Below, piece by piece: positions 22,625 through 34,560 of a stretch of DNA of 64,000 bases (position 1 is its first letter; every line of letters begins with the position of its first letter). Both the position numbers and the translations under genes were made by a program. The stretch comes from Arthrinium phaeospermum (lineage: Eukaryota > Ascomycota > Sordariomycetes > Amphisphaeriales > Apiosporaceae): contig QYRS01000006.1 in assembly GCA_006503535.1 (NCBI GenBank), forward strand, positions 1,984,001-2,048,000. Reading direction: 5' to 3'. Under the pieces are notes generated by a model. The model searched no databases. It was not told the DNA's origin and saw only the letters and a program-made list of their open reading frames with translations.

Positions 22625-25179
22625 GATGCACTCCTTCGTATGTAACACGTCGCGCGCCAGAAAGATCAACGCTGCCGCTTGGTCAAATAGGGTAGCGATT
22701 CCCGATCTGGATATGCCGGGCAAGCGAAAATCGAAACGATCAAGGTGTAGGTGCGGGTCTCTCAAGACTGTTAGTAATTGCGTTGTTGTCTTTGCGACGA
22801 TGATGCCTTGAATGAATCATAGTAGGCATCGGCGCTGGCGTAAAAGACCAAACAGCCGCAAACCGGCAGGAAAGGATTAGAGTATTCGATACTCGAAGCC
22901 AGATGTTCCCAAGAGTGAAGCTTCAATTGATTCGGACCCGGACTCCTCCTCGTCTACACAGCCCTCGTACTCAATGCAACCTCCAAGCACGCTCGGCAGG
23001 CTTCCGGGCCACCAGGATACCGTGGGGTCCCAAGAGTCAAACAATAGCTGTTAGAAACCGATTGCGATGATTTATCTCTCCCAGAAAGTGAAAACTGGAT
23101 CGAGGTTGTGTCGTTTTGTTGGCTTGGTCGAAGGGGAACGCAGTTGACCTCTGGAGAAGTCGGTGTGGCTTCTCGGCTTCCCTAATATCTCTTTCGAATC
23201 CTACATTAAACCAAAGGCGGTTTTGGGCTCAGTGCAGACCCCTGCAACCCTCAGGGACCACCCATGCCCTGCCCACATCCCCAACCCTACTGTCGACTCC
23301 AGTCGACCTGCAGCCCTCTCTCCTCTCTCATGTGCCAGTATTGTCTCGGGTAGCTGGGTGGGTTACCCTCCATGACTCTAGAGGCTATCATTGAAGTATT
23401 GATTGTGTCTGTCCGTCCCTTGCCTCTTGAATATGTCTGCACGTATTCCCAATCTTTAGTCATGTACTTCAGCTGATCTACATCTTCAGTCCGATTTGCT
23501 TCCTTCAGGCTATAGAATAAGTGGTTAGCATCCCTAGACATATATGCACTTAGGTCCTTACTATAGATCAGCCTCGTCTTGCGGCATGTCAGGTAAACCG
23601 CACACAGTCGTTTCTTTTTACTGCGATGGCGGCTGGCATACCACCTTTAAGTTGGCGCGCCACAGCCAGTACCCTTGTGCAATTGCTTTACTAATTTCCG
23701 AATAGCGCGCCACAGTCACCGTGTGACTTCGCTCAGCCAATACGTGACAGCAGGCCCCTGGAAATATTGCCCATCTCTTGCAGCAAACAATATGCTCGGC
23801 AGTATCTTCTACAAGGATGGTGGCCTTTCTTGAATGAATTTTGGTTTGGGTTTAAGACAAGTAAGCCTGGGCGACAACTCTGGCCAGAGGCATCGAGGCC
23901 CTTCGAGAGAACAAAATGTGAGAAGTTGGCACTATGGCTGTTCTCCCCTATTCGACATAAGATGAGGAAGAGTTGTGATGTAGCACCAGGTGCTACGAAT
24001 CCTTCTAGAAGGAATTGGCCGAAGTTCAGAACACTGTTAAGGTTCGACTCGGCAGAAGTCCACGCTCAAGTCATGTCAGAATTCACGCCATCACAGCTAT
24101 TTGGGCCAGAATCCTGCATTTCTTGCCAAGTGGTAGTTTCCCTAGTCAAAAGCAAGCCTAGATAGATTTTGTATTCCTCACAATATCCTAGACTATATCA
24201 CAGCCAGATCATGACCATGGCATTTAAAGACTCTAACTCTTACACGCGGAAGCCCCTATGCACCTACATATCTCTCGCACAAGGGAAAAATAAACTATGT
24301 AACGAACTAATTCATCACTGATTACCGTATCGTTGGTTATCGTCGCCAACCCAACACAAGAATACGGTCAAATAAAGGGCACTCTGGGGCCTTGCTCACT
24401 TTGCCTGATGGATGGTGATTCCAGGTCCAAATCAAAGCCAAAACCTACCCCAACTGCCCTCCAATCACGAATGACAGGACGTTGATTGCTTCCTTGGCCC
24501 GGCGACCGATTTCCAAAGGTTAGTGCGGGGTAATCACCCCTACTCAGGGAAAGGGCACGTCGCAATATCGTTGTAGTGCCAAAATTGCTAGAGATAAGAG
24601 ATCTCTACTGTACATGTACCAGTAAAATGTGTAATTCAGATTTATCTACAAACAACGAGGACCTTTTGATAGACTTCCACCGCCTGCAACACATGCGTAC
24701 ATGTGTTGTGCTGACTGGACAGTTGACCAGTCTCCATTTCAAAGAAGCTATGGCCAGCGTAACTGCCGGCGGGGCAGTTTGGTGATGTCACTAGCCCGTC
24801 ACTTGCGGGAGCTATCTGTGAAGCCTGACCACTAAGAAGCTTCAGATTACGCATAGATGTTGGTAGCCGGGGTCAATTACGACATGCAAAAACAGCTGTT
24901 TTACTGGACAGCTGCAGTACCTACAGGCACAGCCATGCACTTCAATTGATGCTAGACAACGAACTCTACAGCCCAAGTGCTCTCTACATACATGTACCTA
25001 TCAACTCACCGCGCTGTCAAAAGAAACAAACGGCCATTCCCGGCGTATTAGGCTAACCATCGCTGTACTGTAATCGCATGATTTGAATGATTCGAAGAGC
25101 GGAGAAGCTGTCCTTCCCACCAATACCTCGTTGACTCTCTTCCATCTGCTCACCCATTCGCTTCTCCTCCTCCACCTTC
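22625..25179. other. Long intergenic region (2.5 kb)
   Basis: No intact gene recognised; frames are up to 132 aa (23767-24165 plus) without domains. A perfect 11-bp direct repeat GCGCGCCACAG occurs at about 23655 and 23705. The region holds the divergent promoters of the Clr5 gene (minus) and the Rieske/AIF gene (plus). Confidence 0.4.
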
Positions 25180-27009
25180 ATGAATTCTGCAAGATCACTG
25201 CTCTTGCGGCCAGTAATTGCGCGAGCCACTGTGAAGCCCAACAACTTCTTCGTTGCCCAAAAACGTAATCCCATCGTCTCATTCCAGTTCCGAGCCATGT
25301 CCGAATTCAAACTCAAGGACATCTCCTCGCTCTCCCTCCAACCCGGAGAGAAGCAGGAGGTGGAAGTAGAAGGCATCGAGGGAGGAAAGGTGCTCCTCGC
25401 CAACGTCGGCGGCAAGATCCAGGCGCTCGGCCCCAAGTGCACTCATTATGGCGCACCCCTGGTCAAGGGTGTCATGACCAAGTCTGGTCGCATCACTTGC
25501 CCATGGCACGGAGGTAAGTTTACTTCCATATACAATACGACCAATTGAGCAGTTTCACTCGGGTTGCCGTTCTCTAACATCCAATCGCTACCTATAGCCT
25601 GCTTCAACGGCAAGACCGGCGATGTCGAGGACGCCCCCGCTCTAGACTCCCTTCCGGTGTTCAAAGTCGTCGAGAAGGACGGAGCCATCTACGTCCAAGG
25701 CGAGGAAGCCACCATCAAGGCCGGCCGACGCCAGCCCCACCTGAAGAGCACCGCTGCCGCCAAGTCCGAGAAGATCGTCGTGGTGGGTGGAGGTAGCGGA
25801 GGTCTTGGCTTGGTACAGGGGCTTCGCGAGAAGGGGTACAGCGGGAAGATCACCATGATCACGAACGAAGGCGTGCTACCCATCGATCGAACCAAGCTTT
25901 CCAAAGCCTTGATGACAGATGTTTCCAAACTCCAGTGGAGAAACGACGAATGGTTCAAAACGGGCTCTATCGACGTTGTGCAGCAAGAAGTCACCGATGT
26001 CGATTTCGGTTCCAAGGAGGTTACCACGAAGGCTGGCGGCAAGTTCAGCTACGACAAGCTGGTCCTGGCCACCGGTGGCACCCCCCGAAACCTCCCGCTT
26101 CAAGGCTTCAAGGTGCTTAACAACATCTTCATGCTTCGAAATATCGAGCATGCCAAGGAAATCAACAGCGCTATCGGCGATAAGGGCAAAAAGATCGTCA
26201 TTGTCGGCAGCAGTTTCATCGGCATGGAACTCGCCAACTGCGTGGCTGCGGACAACACCGTCACTGTGATCGGAATGGAGAATACACCCCTGGAGCGTGT
26301 GCTTGGAAAAGAAGTCGGCGCCGGACTCCAGAAGAGCCTCGAGGGCAAGGGTGTAAAGTTCCACATGGGCGCCAGTGTCGACAAGGCCGAGCCATCATCC
26401 TCAGACCCCTCCAAGGTTGGCGCTGTCGTCTTGAAGGACGGAACCAAACTTGAGGCAGATCTCGTCGTTCTTGGCATTGGTGTCTCACCATCCACTGAAT
26501 ACTTGAGAGAGAACAAGGTCGTCGGGCTCGAGCAGGACGGCTCATTGAAGACTGATGAGCAGTACTCAGTTGTTGGCCTGAAGGATGTCTACGCAATTGG
26601 AGACATTGCATCGTTCCCTTACAAGGGCCCTGGTGGTGAGGGCAAGTACACGCGCATCGAGCATTGGAACGTCGCTCAGCAGTCCGGTCGCATTGTGGCA
26701 GGCCACATTGTCAACCCTTCGATCAAGTCGGAGTTCTTCACGCCCATCTTCTGGTCCGCGCTGGGGGCTCAACTGCGCTATTGCGGAAACACATCAAACG
26801 GATATGACGACCTCATTCTGAACGGCAACCCTGCCGAGGCGAACTTTGTCGCTTACTACTGTAAGGGCGAGACGGTTGTCGCTCTGGCCAGCATGGGGCG
26901 GGACCCTGTCATGGCTCAGGCAGCCGAGCTGATGCGGCTCGACAAAATGCCATCCAAGAGCGATATCAAGGGTGGTCTAGATATTCTGAGCTTGGGATTC
27001 CCTCAGTAA
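25180..27009 (+). CDS. Rieske [2Fe-2S]/FAD-NAD(P) oxidoreductase, AIFM3-like
   Basis: Flavoprotein reductase of the AIF/ferredoxin-reductase type with an N-terminal Rieske domain, 581 aa. Exons 25180-25513 and 25598-27009; the 84-bp intron splits CPWHG|A. Rieske ligands are C87-x-H89 (CTHYG) and C107-x2-H110 (CPWH). The FAD-binding motif is VVVGGGSGGLGLVQGL, the NAD-binding motif is IVIVGSSFIGMELAN, and the second FAD motif is VYAIGDIASF. A reductase C-terminal domain follows (FFTPIFWSALGAQLRYCG). The first 39 residues are basic and amphipathic (MNSARSLLLRPVIARATVKP), like a mitochondrial presequence; a second ATG at codon 40 (25297, MSEFKL) starts exactly at the Rieske domain. Role by homology: electron transfer or redox sensing; partner unknown. 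Confidence 0.92.
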
Positions 27010-27597
27010 AAGGGGCAAATCTAGTTTACAACTGTTAATCTGCGACATTACTTCAGCGTAAAGAAACAAAGCAACTAATTGAACCATTCATGACGTTTAT
27101 ATTGATTTCTTGTCCTACTACTATCAGGTTTTAACTGACATCTTCCCGGAGCGTAAACAACGTGTACCACTTCGGACCTTTTGTTCCGTGACCCCTTGGT
27201 TGCAATCGTTGACGCATTATTTTTGGGGTCGTTGGAGCTTCCCACGACATTGGCAAATTATATGGTTGATGTTCGACCATGAAGGCATAGGTTGCGACGT
27301 TTTTACTTCTATGAGGTCAGTTTCACCGTCGAAGGATTGGCCGACCCTCTTCTCCGCATCTCCACCACTCCGCAGATCGGCATGCACAGTGGGTAGTCGA
27401 CGGGTCGCAGACAGCGGCTGATAACGCTGAGTTATAGGATAAATATACTGACGAGCAATGCAGTGATAGGAGGCCGTTTCAATTACATCCATCATTTTTC
27501 TCATTCTCTTCCCCTGTCTATTTCTTGAAGCCTACGACGGTTTAGGATTTCATCAACTCACACTTTCACACAACTTCTGTCCCAGAAAATCGAGAAC
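27010..27597. other. Intergenic between two plus-strand oxidoreductase genes
   Basis: 588 bp with the 3' flank of the Rieske gene and the promoter and leader of the DAO-type gene. No gene seen. Confidence 0.4.
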
Positions 27598-29438
27598 ATG
27601 GTTTCGAAACAAATAGCAACACCATCCGATCCTGCCGGTCTCGTCACTGGCGTCACGAAGCCCGACAGTTCGGCCATTCTCAACGTAGACGAGGCCGTGG
27701 GCAACGGGGAAGAGACGGGTACGACGACGGAGTGGGGGTTCCCAAGATCCAAGGGGCAGTCGCTGTCGTACTGGTTGCAGCAGGTGCGCGACGATGAGCT
27801 GCTTGACCACCGGACGACGGAAGAGCTGCCGGAAACAGCCGATACCGTGATCATTGGGAGTGGTGTGAGTATTCGACATGATTATCTATGTTGTGGGCCG
27901 GCATCATCATCGTATCTTCAACAGTTTGCCAGCTAATCTGCATTTCTATTTTCGGTGGGTTCTAGATCACAGGGACACTCGTGGCCAAGTATCATAAGCA
28001 GAACTGGCCCGACAAAAGCGTCGTCGTGCTCGAGGCCCGAGACTTTTGCTCGGGGGCCACGGGTCGCAATGCGGGCCACTGTAAGCCGGATCAGTGGAGA
28101 GGGTTTGATAAATATGAGAAGCAGTTTGGGTCTGAGCAGGCTATGAAGGTATCATTGCTTTCCATTTCCCACCGCCTACCATATGGAGCCCTTTCCTTTC
28201 CTAATTCCCACAATGGTACTAATGATTACTTTCCTGGCCCCAAGATCCTGCAAAACGAACAGGGTACGTGGGAAGCACTGGTCGCCTACATCCGAGAGCA
28301 CAACGTCGACTGCGACCTCTGGGTCGGCGACACGCTCGACGTGCCCCTGGACGCCGAGACGGCCTCGCTGGCTCAGGAGGTGTTTGAGCGCTACCGGGCC
28401 GCGGGCGGCAAAGTCGACCACATTAAAGTGACGAGCGACCCCGAAGAAGCCGCCCGGATCACCTGCCTCCAGGAAGCAAAGGCCTGCTACGCCTGGCCGG
28501 CCTCGACGCTGCAGCCACGCAAGCTCGCCGCGCACATCATGCGCGTCAACCTGGCAGCAGGCGTTAATTTACAGACTTTCACGCCAGCGCGAAGCGTGAC
28601 CCCTTACGACGACGAGGACACGCGAGAGAAGGGCAGGGAGGGAGAGCAAACCGGAAACGATAAGAAGGAGGAGAGATACCGTTGGACAGTCCACACCGAC
28701 CGCGGCCCCATCGCGTGCACCGACGTCGTCCACGCTTCCAACGCCTACCTGCCCGCCTACGAGCCCTCCCTCCGGGGCCTGATCCGCCCCAAGCCGCACA
28801 TGTGCAACAAAGTGATCCCGCCCCTGGCCTTCTCGGGGTCGCGCGCCCTGCGCCACTCGTACGGCGTCCTGCTGCGCGACGGGTCGCTGTTCAGCATCAA
28901 CCCCCGCCACGGCGCCGACGGCGTCGTCATGTTCGGCGGGTCGAACCCGGGCCAGCGCAAGCTGGACGAATGGGTCGCCGCGCAGCCCGCGGCGGACCGG
29001 CGGTGCGTCGACGACGGGCTCTCTTCGGTGAGCGGGAGGGGGGACGGTAGCGATGGTGGCACGGCGGCGGCGCGGCTGGTCACGGACGAGGTGCGGAAGT
29101 TCGCTGAGGGGCAGTTCGATGGGTGGCGCGAGTCCGCGGACCGGGACGGGCTGGGACCTGGGGCTGGGTACGACTACTCGTGGAGCGGCATCATCGGCAT
29201 GGCGGCCGACGGGGTGCCGTTTGTGGGAGAGATGCCCGGACGGGCTGGGCAGTGGGTGTGCGCGGGTCACTGCGGCCACGGCATGGCGAGGATCTTTACG
29301 GCGGCGCCGGGGCTTGTCAAGTTGATGGCGGGCGAGGGGTGGGAGGCGATTGGATTGCCGGATGTGTACAGGATCTCGCAGGACAGGCTGGCTAAACTGC
29401 GGGATCGAGTGAGCGAAGACGGGTTCAGCGAATCATGA
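27598..29438 (+). CDS. FAD-dependent oxidoreductase, DAO family
   Basis: Amine/amino-acid oxidase-like flavoprotein, 547 aa. Exons 27598-27864, 27966-28148 and 28245-29438. Intron 1 splits the FAD-binding loop (VIIGSG|ITGTLVA, GxGxxG type). The next conserved block is ARDFCSGATGRNAGH, typical of fungal DAO-family enzymes annotated as gamma-glutamylputrescine oxidase-like. Intron 2 (28149-28244) has a perfect TACTAAT branch site, is a multiple of three and contains no stop, so unspliced transcripts also stay open; removing it restores the family sequence EQAMKILQNEQGTWEALV. The C-terminal FAD-contact segment is YDYSWSGIIGMAADGVPFVG and GHCGHGMARIF. Substrate not predictable; probably cytosolic or peroxisomal although no clear SKL is seen. 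Confidence 0.9.
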
Positions 29439-30618
29439 AGACGGGGGCGTCGGGTGTGTTTGCTTTGATTCCGATCACAACACATACACCTATTATGTGC
29501 CTTGCAATAGGTCGATTCTGCGAAGCTGCTAGTACCTCATTCCTGACCATCCACACTTGCTCATATTGTGTCGGCCCCTGCCTGTCCAGGGGGGTCAGCA
29601 ACATGCATGTATTGGTAGCAAACTACCCCACCCTTAGCTAGACCGACTATATGACTGCCATTCAAAATGTGTATGGGTTGTGACAACGACCGAATATGCA
29701 GCCCAGGGTTCCGTTTGAGCCAATCCCGTTACCTCGCTGACGTGAAGTAGATGTCCATCTGTAGTTTCCCATACTTTAGACCGTTAAAATAGATTTGTTC
29801 TGGGGGTAAGGGTGTCACACGGGCTCGATAAGCATCCCATATACCCATAGTCCTTCCGATATAGTCTCCAAGTCACCCACTTTCTTGATAGGAGAGACCG
29901 ACCGAGCAGTACAGGGACAATTTCCCCGACTGTCCCTTATTTCTTCGTAGTCTCGCCATCATTCGACGTGCCTCGGCGTGGTTTTATGCGCAAGAGTCAA
30001 CTACCTATAGTTCCTCCAGCGGAGTCTCTCCCGGTCCCATCATTTTGTCTTCACGGGTAAGAGTGGTGCTCCTCTCCATCGAGGAAACCCATCGCCTACC
30101 TACATGTGTAATGCTGCGCCGCAAACTCCTGCTTGCTAGCCGCAACTACTGCATCTGCAGCAAACATGTGGTGCACTTTTTAGTGGAGCCTCGATGCTTA
30201 TAGGGGCTGCAAAAGAAAAGAGCGATAGTGCCGAGACCTGAGGCTCTCCTCTCATTCGTTCAACAGCCACGCCATCTTGATCTACCGTCTGTAAGATGTT
30301 GGAGACAGCAGCGACCCTAACCTCATAGGGCGTCATAGGGCGATAAAAGGCGACAATGTGCAATCCTCCTCATGCCGCGGCGCTCCCACATCACCTTGCA
30401 TCTCTTAGAAGGAGCCATACAGGTGGTCAGGAAGACGCCCGCGATGTAATGTGGCAGGATTCGCCAGGAGAGAAACCTGGTAGGTCATCAAACGGCGTCC
30501 TTCTTGAGGCGGTGGAGAGGTGGTACACCACGGAGCCTTATAAAAGGAGGAAGGCCCTGAGGGGTAAGTCGTAGTCGCCATTTGCCAGTCCAACATAGGA
30601 ATTGGAAGTACGGAGTAG
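29439..30618. other. Intergenic upstream of the P450 gene
   Basis: 1.2 kb without a recognised gene. It contains the 3' flank of the DAO gene and the P450 promoter with a TATA box (listed separately). Confidence 0.4.
30539..30545 (+). promoter_or_regulatory. TATA box of the P450 gene
   Basis: A clean TATAAAA lies 74 bp before the P450 start codon, in the normal position for a fungal core promoter. The call is by sequence and distance only. Confidence 0.5.
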
Positions 30619-32511
30619 ATGAGAACAATGACAGTCACATCCGTTCCCGTTTGGATTGGTGGCGGCGATGCCGTTACCATCACATATGCTGTGGCCGGTC
30701 TGTTAGCCCTCTGGCTTTCGGTGGCGACCTTTGTCTCCTGGTATCGCTTGAAGCACATCCCTGGCCCCTGGTACGCCGGGCTGACCTCCGCCTGGGTGGG
30801 CTGGGTGGCGTACAGCGGCAAGGCCCACGCCGTGTACCTGGGCCTGAGCGAGAAGTATGGCAGCCTGGCCCGCATCGGCCCCAACGCGCTGACGACGTCG
30901 GACCCGGAGCTGGTGAAGCGCATGTCGAGCCCCAAGAACGCGTACGGCAAGTCCGATTGGGTCGACGGGCACCGCCTGAACCCCTACCACGGCAACATGT
31001 TCATGGTCCGGGACCCGGTCCAGCACGACAAGATGAAGGCCCGGCTGGCGCCCGCCTACAGCGGCCGCGACACGCCGCACCTGGAGCAGTGCGTCGACCA
31101 GCAGGTCCTGAACCTGCACGCCCTCATCCGCCGCACGTATCTGTCGGTGCCCGGGGAGGGCGTGTTTCGCACCATGCCCCTGATCGACGTCTTGTCCTTC
31201 TTCACCCTCGACGTCATCTCCAAGGTGGCGCTCGGCACCGAGTTCGGCTGCTGCGCCCAGAACACGGATTCCTATCGGTTCCACCAGCTCATGGGCGAAC
31301 ACGTGCCCAAGATGGGCCTCTCGACCGATGTTCCCATGATCCGCCGCATCCTCTACTCTCCTCTCGGTTTGAGGCTCTTCGCCCCTCGCGAGACAGACAC
31401 ATCGGGCATGGGCCCGCTGATGAAGTAGGTCGCTATTGATCAAACTGGACAACCCCTTCAGAGCTGATGTATTGATACAGAGTTACCAATGATGCTGTCC
31501 GATCGCGGTATGGCCAGGTTCAAGAAGGAAAGTCAGACATGCTGGTAAGTCAAGACGTGATCTCGAGGAAGCGATGTACAAGAAGTAAATGCACACGTAC
31601 TGACAACCTCACCAGGGGTCATTCATCAGGCATGGCTTGACGCAGGCGGAATGCGAGAGCGAGGCGCTTTTCATGTTCATCGCAGGGTCCGACACCTCGG
31701 CCTCGGCCCTTCGCGTCACCATGTTTTACATCATGTCCTGCCCCCGAGTCTACCAGAAGCTCAAGGCCGAAATCCGCGCCGCCATTCGGGAGGGCCGAGC
31801 CTCGAGTCCCGTGATCACCGTCGCCGAAGCCAAGCAACTGCCTTATCTCCAGGTACGTCTAAGATGACAATATTGTTAGCTTTCATGAGTCACGCGAATG
31901 CGGTATACTAACCCATCCGCCATCAAAACAACCCAGGCCGTCCTCTACGAAGGCCTCCGCATGCGTCCCGTGACGACGGGCCAGCAGGCCAAAGAGGTGC
32001 CCGCGGGCGGCGACACCATCGACGGCCGCTTCGTCCCCGGCGGCACGTCCATCGCCACCAATTTCGGCGCCATCCTGCGGTCCCCGCGGCTCTTCGGCGC
32101 CGACGCCGACGCCTTCCGCCCGGAGCGGTTCCTCGAGCTGCCCTCGCCCGCCGCGCTCGTCGAGATGCGCCGCAACGTCGAGCTCGCCTTTGGGCACGGC
32201 CGCTACATGTGCGCGGGGAAGCCGCTCGCCTTTATGGAGTTCAATAAGGTCTACTTCCAGGTATGTTCGTTGATCTGTCTTGTGGTGCTGGCGGGAAACG
32301 TGCGTGACTTTGCGATGGTGGCTGGACTGCTGCGGTGTTATGTTGTGGGATGGTGATGCTTGTTTTGTCGTTGGCTGATTGTAAACAGTTGTTGCGAGAG
32401 TTCGATTTCCAGCTCATGGACCCGCAGTATCCAATGCGCTCCGAGAGTTATGCTCTCTTTGTTGACTCGGGTCTAAAGGTTCGCGTCACGAAAGCTGTGG
32501 ATATGGAGTAG
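30619..32511 (+). CDS. Cytochrome P450 monooxygenase (microsomal, pisatin-demethylase-like type)
   Basis: Haem monooxygenase, 517 aa, ER-anchored. Exons 30619-31424, 31481-31544, 31616-31852, 31937-32260 and 32389-32511, all GT-AG. The N-terminus has a membrane anchor (AVAGLLALWLSVATFVSW) followed by the proline-rich hinge HIPGPWYAG. The I-helix is FIAGSDTSASAL (A-G-x-D-T), the K-helix ExxR is EGLRMRP, and the PERF-type segment is FRPERF. The haem-binding loop is FGHGRYMCAG with C461 as the thiolate ligand. All key residues are present, so it should be active. The start was chosen at the first ATG of the anchor; a second ATG lies three codons in. Substrate unknown; relatives work in secondary metabolism or detoxification. 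Confidence 0.93.
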
Positions 32512-32653
32512 GTAGGTAGGCAACATGTCTTGATGCGTCAATGCTGGGACACCTTTTATTATTAGGTACGTAGGGTAGTCATCCCATACTAGGTATCCCA
32601 TGGTTTTTCACAGTTATTCCATGCGTCTAACCGTTGTCCCCAGTCCAATGTAA

Positions 32654-33169
32654 TTACAACTCCATTGCCAATGCTTCCACGATCAGGTCCTTCATGTCCT
32701 TGGTGATCTCAAGCTTCTCCACCATCTCGTTGTCCGCCCAAACCCCTTCCGTATGCTCCTCTGGGTTCACCCGAAATTCTGTTTCCTCCACTTGGACAAT
32801 GTAGCTCAGCTGTATGACATTGCGAGTAATTCCGGTCTCCGAGACGGTGGTGTAGGTGAAGGTAGAGAGCGGTTTCAGGACGACGGCGACCTTGAGATTC
32901 GACTCCTCGAGGACCTCCCGGGCAATGGCTTGTCCAATGGTTAGATCGGTCTCTTCGACCTTGCCTCCTGGCATCTCAAAAACGTTGGGGAAGTGCTTTT
33001 CGTCGGGTCGGCGTTTCAAGAGAAGAATGCGGCCGTCGCTTTGCAGGATTGCAGCTCCGACGGTAAGCTTGTCGAATCGGACGTTGTGGGTATTGTTGTT
33101 GATCTCAGCGAGAAATTGCTCGCGAGACTTTTCCAAGTGCAAGATGTCTGGCTTGATTGTGACTTCCAT
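32654..33169 (-). CDS. Nudix hydrolase
   Basis: Intronless 171-aa protein. The Nudix box G-x5-E-x7-REVLEE-x-N is visible as GGKVEETDLTIGQAIAREVLEESN (shown here in outline), with the catalytic REVLEE glutamates intact; the final Gly-Leu is replaced by Asn-Leu. A typical beta-sheet precedes it (VGAAILQSDGRILLLKRRP), with an RRPDEKHFPNVFEMPGG lead-in. Nudix enzymes cleave nucleoside diphosphates linked to another group; which one cannot be told. It ends 142 bp from the end of the P450 gene, convergent with it. No targeting signal is seen, so it is probably cytosolic. Confidence 0.9.
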   Translation of the reverse strand: MEVTIKPDILHLEKSREQFLAEINNNTHNVRFDKLTVGAAILQSDGRILLLKRRPDEKHFPNVFEMPGGKVEETDLTIGQAIAREVLEESNLKVAVVLKPLSTFTYTTVSETGITRNVIQLSYIVQVEETEFRVNPEEHTEGVWADNEMVEKLEITKDMKDLIVEALAMEL

Positions 33170-33367
33170 GGTTGGTGATTCAGTGGTGTGTGATGATGAT
33201 TACGATGATGGTGGAGTTAGGTGATTGGGTTGGTTTGCTCGAGCAGAAGGAATGGACGTATTCAAAAGAAGAAATGGCGTAACAATACTGGAGATACCTT
33301 CCACATTAATCCGCTGTCCGTAGGTCTAGTCTGGTCTGATGAGTGATTATCCGCACACTAAGCTTTG

Positions 33368-34560
33368 TTAATACCATGGAATAATGTTTATTCCATTGTT
33401 GACACCGTTTGCGCCTTCTTCTCTCATAACCTTCGTGCCTCCCCGTTCCTTCCAATGGCCGTAGCGGTAGTCCAGCGTGCGCAGAAATAGATGCGCGTCA
33501 GAAAAGTCGACTTCCTTGCTGATTAGGGTCTCTCGGTCCAGTAAGCATGCGTAGCCATCAAATCTGTCCGCGTTGAAGGCGGGCATGGCCACTGTCAGCT
33601 CGTGCTGGCTCCCGGGTGGGCGTATGCACCTCCTGGAATGGGGATCCTCGGGATATTGCGAAACCTCCATGATGTGGCTGCTTTCTCTCCTCGACCAATC
33701 AGCCGCCACACGAAGACCCGAGTACTAGAGGAACCTCCCGTCGGTTGCGCATCGGAGAGTGACTTTTTCCAGAGCAGGGAGCAGGACGTCTTCTGTAATC
33801 CGTTCCACGATAATAATATTGTCGAACGGTAGCATCTCGGTGAGATCTCAGACAGCGAGCGGCAATCCCTTGTTGGTGTCCACGGTGGCTTGGATAACCT
33901 TTTCGGGACGAATGTTTCCGCTGTTAACGAGTCCGGCATCGACTGCGTAGAAGGCCCGAACCATGTCCGCGAGCATGATGCCGAGATTCGACTCCCGCGA
34001 TCAGACGACACTACCTACGCCCTGGTGAGGGACGGCCGGGTGGACCAGTGGGCCAGATTCCAGCGCGTCCATCTGCTGATGGACGCCTCGAAGGCACTCG
34101 GCCAGGCATTGCCTGCTGTCCTCTGGCACTGCAGGGTCGTCCACCGGCACGCGCGGCATATCGGCTATCTGCTCGACCATCAAGGACTGGATAATGGCCT
34201 CACAGGGACCGTCAACGCCAGCGGTAGTACGACGACCGGCTTGCAGCGTGATGCAAGAAAGACCTCCCAGTCGGTACCGCTCTTGATAGCTCGGGCCTTG
34301 CCTTCTGGCGACAGTCATGTCAGCAGCAGTGGAAGAGTGACGACAGTCCAGTACCTGAGGGTCATTCGCGCTGGTAGCGCAGCAGTCAAGGTCTCCCCCG
34401 TACCGCCGTGAAAGGACTTGATCATGGCCACCGAGCATCAAAGCGAGGCGCTCGTTTGACAAACTGGTGTCTGGCCCTTCCGGCAGTCGGCGCTGCTCAT
34501 CCTCGCCCTCCTTGACGGGGAAGGGTCGAGTACGGTCGCCGACGTACCGGGCATCTCCTT
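33368..34560 (-). pseudogene. 5'-nucleotidase/metallophosphatase family pseudogene
   Basis: Relic of a UshA-like 5'-nucleotidase. From 34012 to 33368 one minus-strand frame carries the C-terminal domain: SNLGIMLADMVRAFYAVDAG, LVNSGNIRPEKV, LTEMLPFDNIIIVERITEDV, then YSGLRVAADWSRR and VAMPAFNADRFDGYACL. Three in-frame stops interrupt it: TGA before SRESNL, TGA before DLTEMLPF and TAG before YSGLRV. Each sits where the family normally has Arg (CGA) or Gln (CAG), so each is explained by one C-to-T change, the RIP/deamination direction. Upstream, the LGGHD metal site and the KSGTDW block survive in different frames with an apparent 1-bp loss near TDWE. The N-terminal metallophosphatase half (about 180 aa) is missing. 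No functional protein can be made. Confidence 0.8.
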
